From NCBI RefSeq assembly GCF_000661955.1, contig NZ_CP007597.1, forward strand, positions 1,605,605 through 1,669,604: a stretch of 64,000 bases of DNA, written 5' to 3'. The stretch's first letter is position 1. Every line of letters starts with the position of its first letter. The stretch is from Stenotrophomonas rhizophila. GTDB taxonomy: Bacteria; Pseudomonadota; Gammaproteobacteria; Xanthomonadales; Xanthomonadaceae. The notes beneath the pieces are model-generated. The model did not search any database, was not told where the DNA came from, and was given only the letters and a program-made list of their open reading frames with translations. This document shows, piece after piece, positions 62,040 to 64,000 of this stretch. The translations under genes were made by a program, and so were the position numbers.

Positions 62040-64000
62040 TCAGGCCTTGTCGTGCTTGTCCTGATCCGGCTTGCCAGCTTCTTCGGCCTGCGCGACATCG
62101 GTGGGGATGTCATCGCGGGCTTCGGCCTGGGCAGCCTGTGCGGCAGCGTCGGTGCTGGCGGGGGTGTCGCTGCCTGCATTGCCGAACAGCTGGCCGTTAT
62201 GCACGACCGGGGCAGCCGGGGCGGCCTCGGTGCGGGCGGCCGGTGCCGGTGCGGCCTTCTCCGGTGCCGGCTGGGTCGGGTCGACGGCATCGAGCATGCT
62301 CGACTGCACGGGGCGACCGGCCTGGCCCGCATCGGCGGTCACGGCGACGGGGGCGGTTTCCACCGGCTTCGGCGCGTCGACAACCGGGGCGGCTTCAACG
62401 GCCTTCGGTGCTTCGACGACCGGTGCAGCTTCAACAGCTTTCGGTGCTGCGGCCACCGGGGCAGCCTCAACCGCCTTCGGTGCTTCAACGACCGGGGCGG
62501 CTTCAACAGCCTTGGGTGCTTCAACAACCGGGGCGGCTTCGACAGCCTTCGGCGCGGCAGCAACCGGGGCGGCTTCAGCAGCCTTCGGCGCTTCAACCAC
62601 CGGGGCGGCTTCAACCGGCTTCGGTGCGGCGGCAACCGGGGCAGCCTCAGCAACCTTCGGCGCTTCAACCACCGGAGCGGCCTCAACCGCCTTCGGCGCT
62701 TCAACAGCCGGGGCAGCGACAGCAACCTTCGGCGTGTCGACCACCGGCGCAGCCTGCACCGGCTTGGCGGCGTCGACCATCGGCGGTGCCGGCATCGGCG
62801 ATTCCACGAACGGCACGCGGTCGGTGTAGGACGGGGCGGGCTTCTCGGCCGGCGCCTGCGGGGCCACCGGCGCGGCTTCGCTGTGACCGGCGGTCACGAC
62901 CGGGCTGCTGACCACGGCCACCGGTGCGGCGGCGGCAACTGCGGCCACCGGAGCAGCAGCGGGTGCCGGGCGCGGTGCCTGGACCGGTGCGGCGGCGGGC
63001 GCAGCAGCAGTTTCGTCGTCGAACTCGAACTCCGGCTGCGGCTGGCCATTGCCGGCCGCCGGACGCGGGGCCTGGGCGGTGTCGCCACCGTCCTGGTCGC
63101 CATCCTGGTCGTCGCTGTCGCCGTCATCATCCAGACCGGCGTCATCGTTCAGACCATCGCTGCCGGCAGCCTGCTCGCCATTGCCACGACGACGACGACG
63201 GCCACCGCGACGGCCGCGACGACGGCGCGAGCCGCCTTCGCCATTGGCATCATCGCCGGTGCCCGGGGCATCGGTCTGTTCACCGTTCTCGCCGGTGGCG
63301 ACCTGCGCCTCGTCCACGGCGGCCGCGGTCTGCGCGCTGTCCTGCGCGGCGGCGTACGGAGCGGCGGCCTCGGCCACGCCCACGGCAGCGGCGGTCACCA
63401 GTGCAGCATCGGCAACCGGCGCGGTCGTGTTGCCCGGCTTCGGCGCATCGGCCTGCGGCTGGCGTGCCGGCTTGTCGCTGGCTACGGCCTTGTCGGCATC
63501 GCCCTGCTGCTTGGGCTGCTGCGGGTTCTGCTTCTGCTTCAGCTTCGGCTGCTGCTCATTGCGCGGCTGCTTGGGCTGCTGTTCGTTACGCGGCTTGGCC
63601 TGGCCCGGTGCCTGCACCTGCGCGGCATTGCCGGCCACCGGTGCGGCCACGTCCTGGCGGCGCTCGTCGCGACGCTCGTTCTTGCCACCGCGTTCGCCAC
63701 GCTCGCCACGTTCACCGCGGTCCTTGCCACGACCCTGGCCCTGCGCCTGTGCGCCGCCATTGCCGTTGCGCTCGCCACCACGTTCATCGCGGCGGCCGCC
63801 AGTGCGGTCCTTGTTGCGATCCTTGTTGCGGTTGTTGCGGTTGCCGTCCTGGGCCTGGCGTGCGTTCGCCGGCGGGGCAGCGGCCGGGGCCGGTTCGCCA
63901 CCGAAGATGCGCTTGAGCCAGCCCACCACGCCGGTGGCGGCAGGTGCGGCCACCGGGGCCGGGGCAGCGACCGGTGCGGGCGCGGCTTCCGGTTCCGGGG
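62040..64000 (-). CDS. rne: Ribonuclease E, C-terminal scaffold (5' part outside the window)
   Basis: Open to the window edge, about 653 codons. The catalytic domain is not present; what remains is the disordered degradosome scaffold. Near the N-terminal side VVGWLKRIFGG is followed by NRNNRNKDRNKDR and an Arg-rich block (RRRRGRRGGRRRRRGN). A Glu/Asp-rich stretch and then about ten tandem copies of a 12-residue unit (VEAPKAVEAAPV, with AAAPK variants) follow at about 62340-62740. Assignment to Rne rests on the Arg-rich region and general build rather than catalytic motifs. Confidence 0.72.
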   Translation of the reverse strand, partial: PEPEAAPAPVAAPAPVAAPAATGVVGWLKRIFGGEPAPAAAPPANARQAQDGNRNNRNKDRNKDRTGGRRDERGGERNGNGGAQAQGQGRGKDRGERGERGERGGKNERRDERRQDVAAPVAGNAAQVQAPGQAKPRNEQQPKQPRNEQQPKLKQKQNPQQPKQQGDADKAVASDKPARQPQADAPKPGNTTAPVADAALVTAAAVGVAEAAAPYAAAQDSAQTAAAVDEAQVATGENGEQTDAPGTGDDANGEGGSRRRRGRRGGRRRRRGNGEQAAGSDGLNDDAGLDDDGDSDDQDGDQDGGDTAQAPRPAAGNGQPQPEFEFDDETAAAPAAAPVQAPRPAPAAAPVAAVAAAAPVAVVSSPVVTAGHSEAAPVAPQAPAEKPAPSYTDRVPFVESPMPAPPMVDAAKPVQAAPVVDTPKVAVAAPAVEAPKAVEAAPVVEAPKVAEAAPVAAAPKPVEAAPVVEAPKAAEAAPVAAAPKAVEAAPVVEAPKAVEAAPVVEAPKAVEAAPVAAAPKAVEAAPVVEAPKAVEAAPVVDAPKPVETAPVAVTADAGQAGRPVQSSMLDAVDPTQPAPEKAAPAPAARTEAAPAAPVVHNGQLFGNAGSDTPASTDAAAQAAQAEARDDIPTDVAQAEEAGKPDQDKHDKA

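Overview
The window is one piece of a high-GC (roughly two-thirds G+C) gammaproteobacterial chromosome, almost certainly Stenotrophomonas or a close Xanthomonadaceae relative. Three things point there: the acetylated arginine pathway unique to this family (argF' acetylornithine carbamoyltransferase, argE' acetylcitrulline deacetylase, fused NAGS/NAGK); about twenty short GTAG-ended palindromes of the SMAG type between genes; and a CRP/Clp-type site upstream of a biofilm polysaccharide operon.

Layout. 1-391 is the 5' end of cysS (minus), then a secreted protein gene. 1269-12357 is an arginine/proline cluster: a putative leader peptide with an attenuator, argF', argG, argE', argB(A), a GNAT gene, argC, argH, a YciI-like gene, proB and proA. 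12358-12927 is non-coding and holds two large structured palindromes. 12928-18592 (minus) is the pgaABCD poly-beta-1,6-GlcNAc operon with an ideal Clp/CRP site upstream, followed by an MFS transporter, a 30-bp tandem repeat array and two tRNA-Pro(CGG) genes. 21119-27671 is the cytochrome bd locus: cydABX on minus and cydDC on plus, with a perfect Anr/FNR box between them.

27672-31894 is an accessory patch: an SUKH-like immunity protein without a normal start, a small membrane protein whose stop codon lies in a single integron attC site, an orphan lipoprotein, a GNAT enzyme, and a SymE-like toxin overlapping a possible antitoxin. After it come a CSD-DUF1294 protein, metX (probably a serine O-succinyltransferase in this family), and ccmABCDEFGHI (minus, 40679 to 33770). 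The plus strand then has a methionine aminotransferase/omega-amidase pair and a small periplasmic protein. rluB with a very long Gly/Pro/Arg tail, scpB and scpA run on minus, and a YciI-like gene and bolA on plus.

48175-61447 reads as a catabolic locus for a beta-glucan, perhaps beta-1,2-glucan: LacI regulator, Oar-like TonB-dependent receptor, GH144-type lipoprotein, ABC sugar transporter (binding protein and two permeases, no ATPase), a large unassigned glycosidase-like protein and an EEP-fold phosphodiesterase. Two matching 14-bp LacI-type operators lie upstream of lacI and of the GH144 gene. The window ends with a small lipoprotein gene and the 3' part of an RNase E gene, both on minus.

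The most interesting signals are the apparent arginine-codon leader-peptide attenuator in front of argF', the pair of palindromes whose arms differ in sequence yet stay perfectly complementary, the lone attC site, and SMAG repeats that supply the stop codon or C-terminal residues of neighbouring genes.
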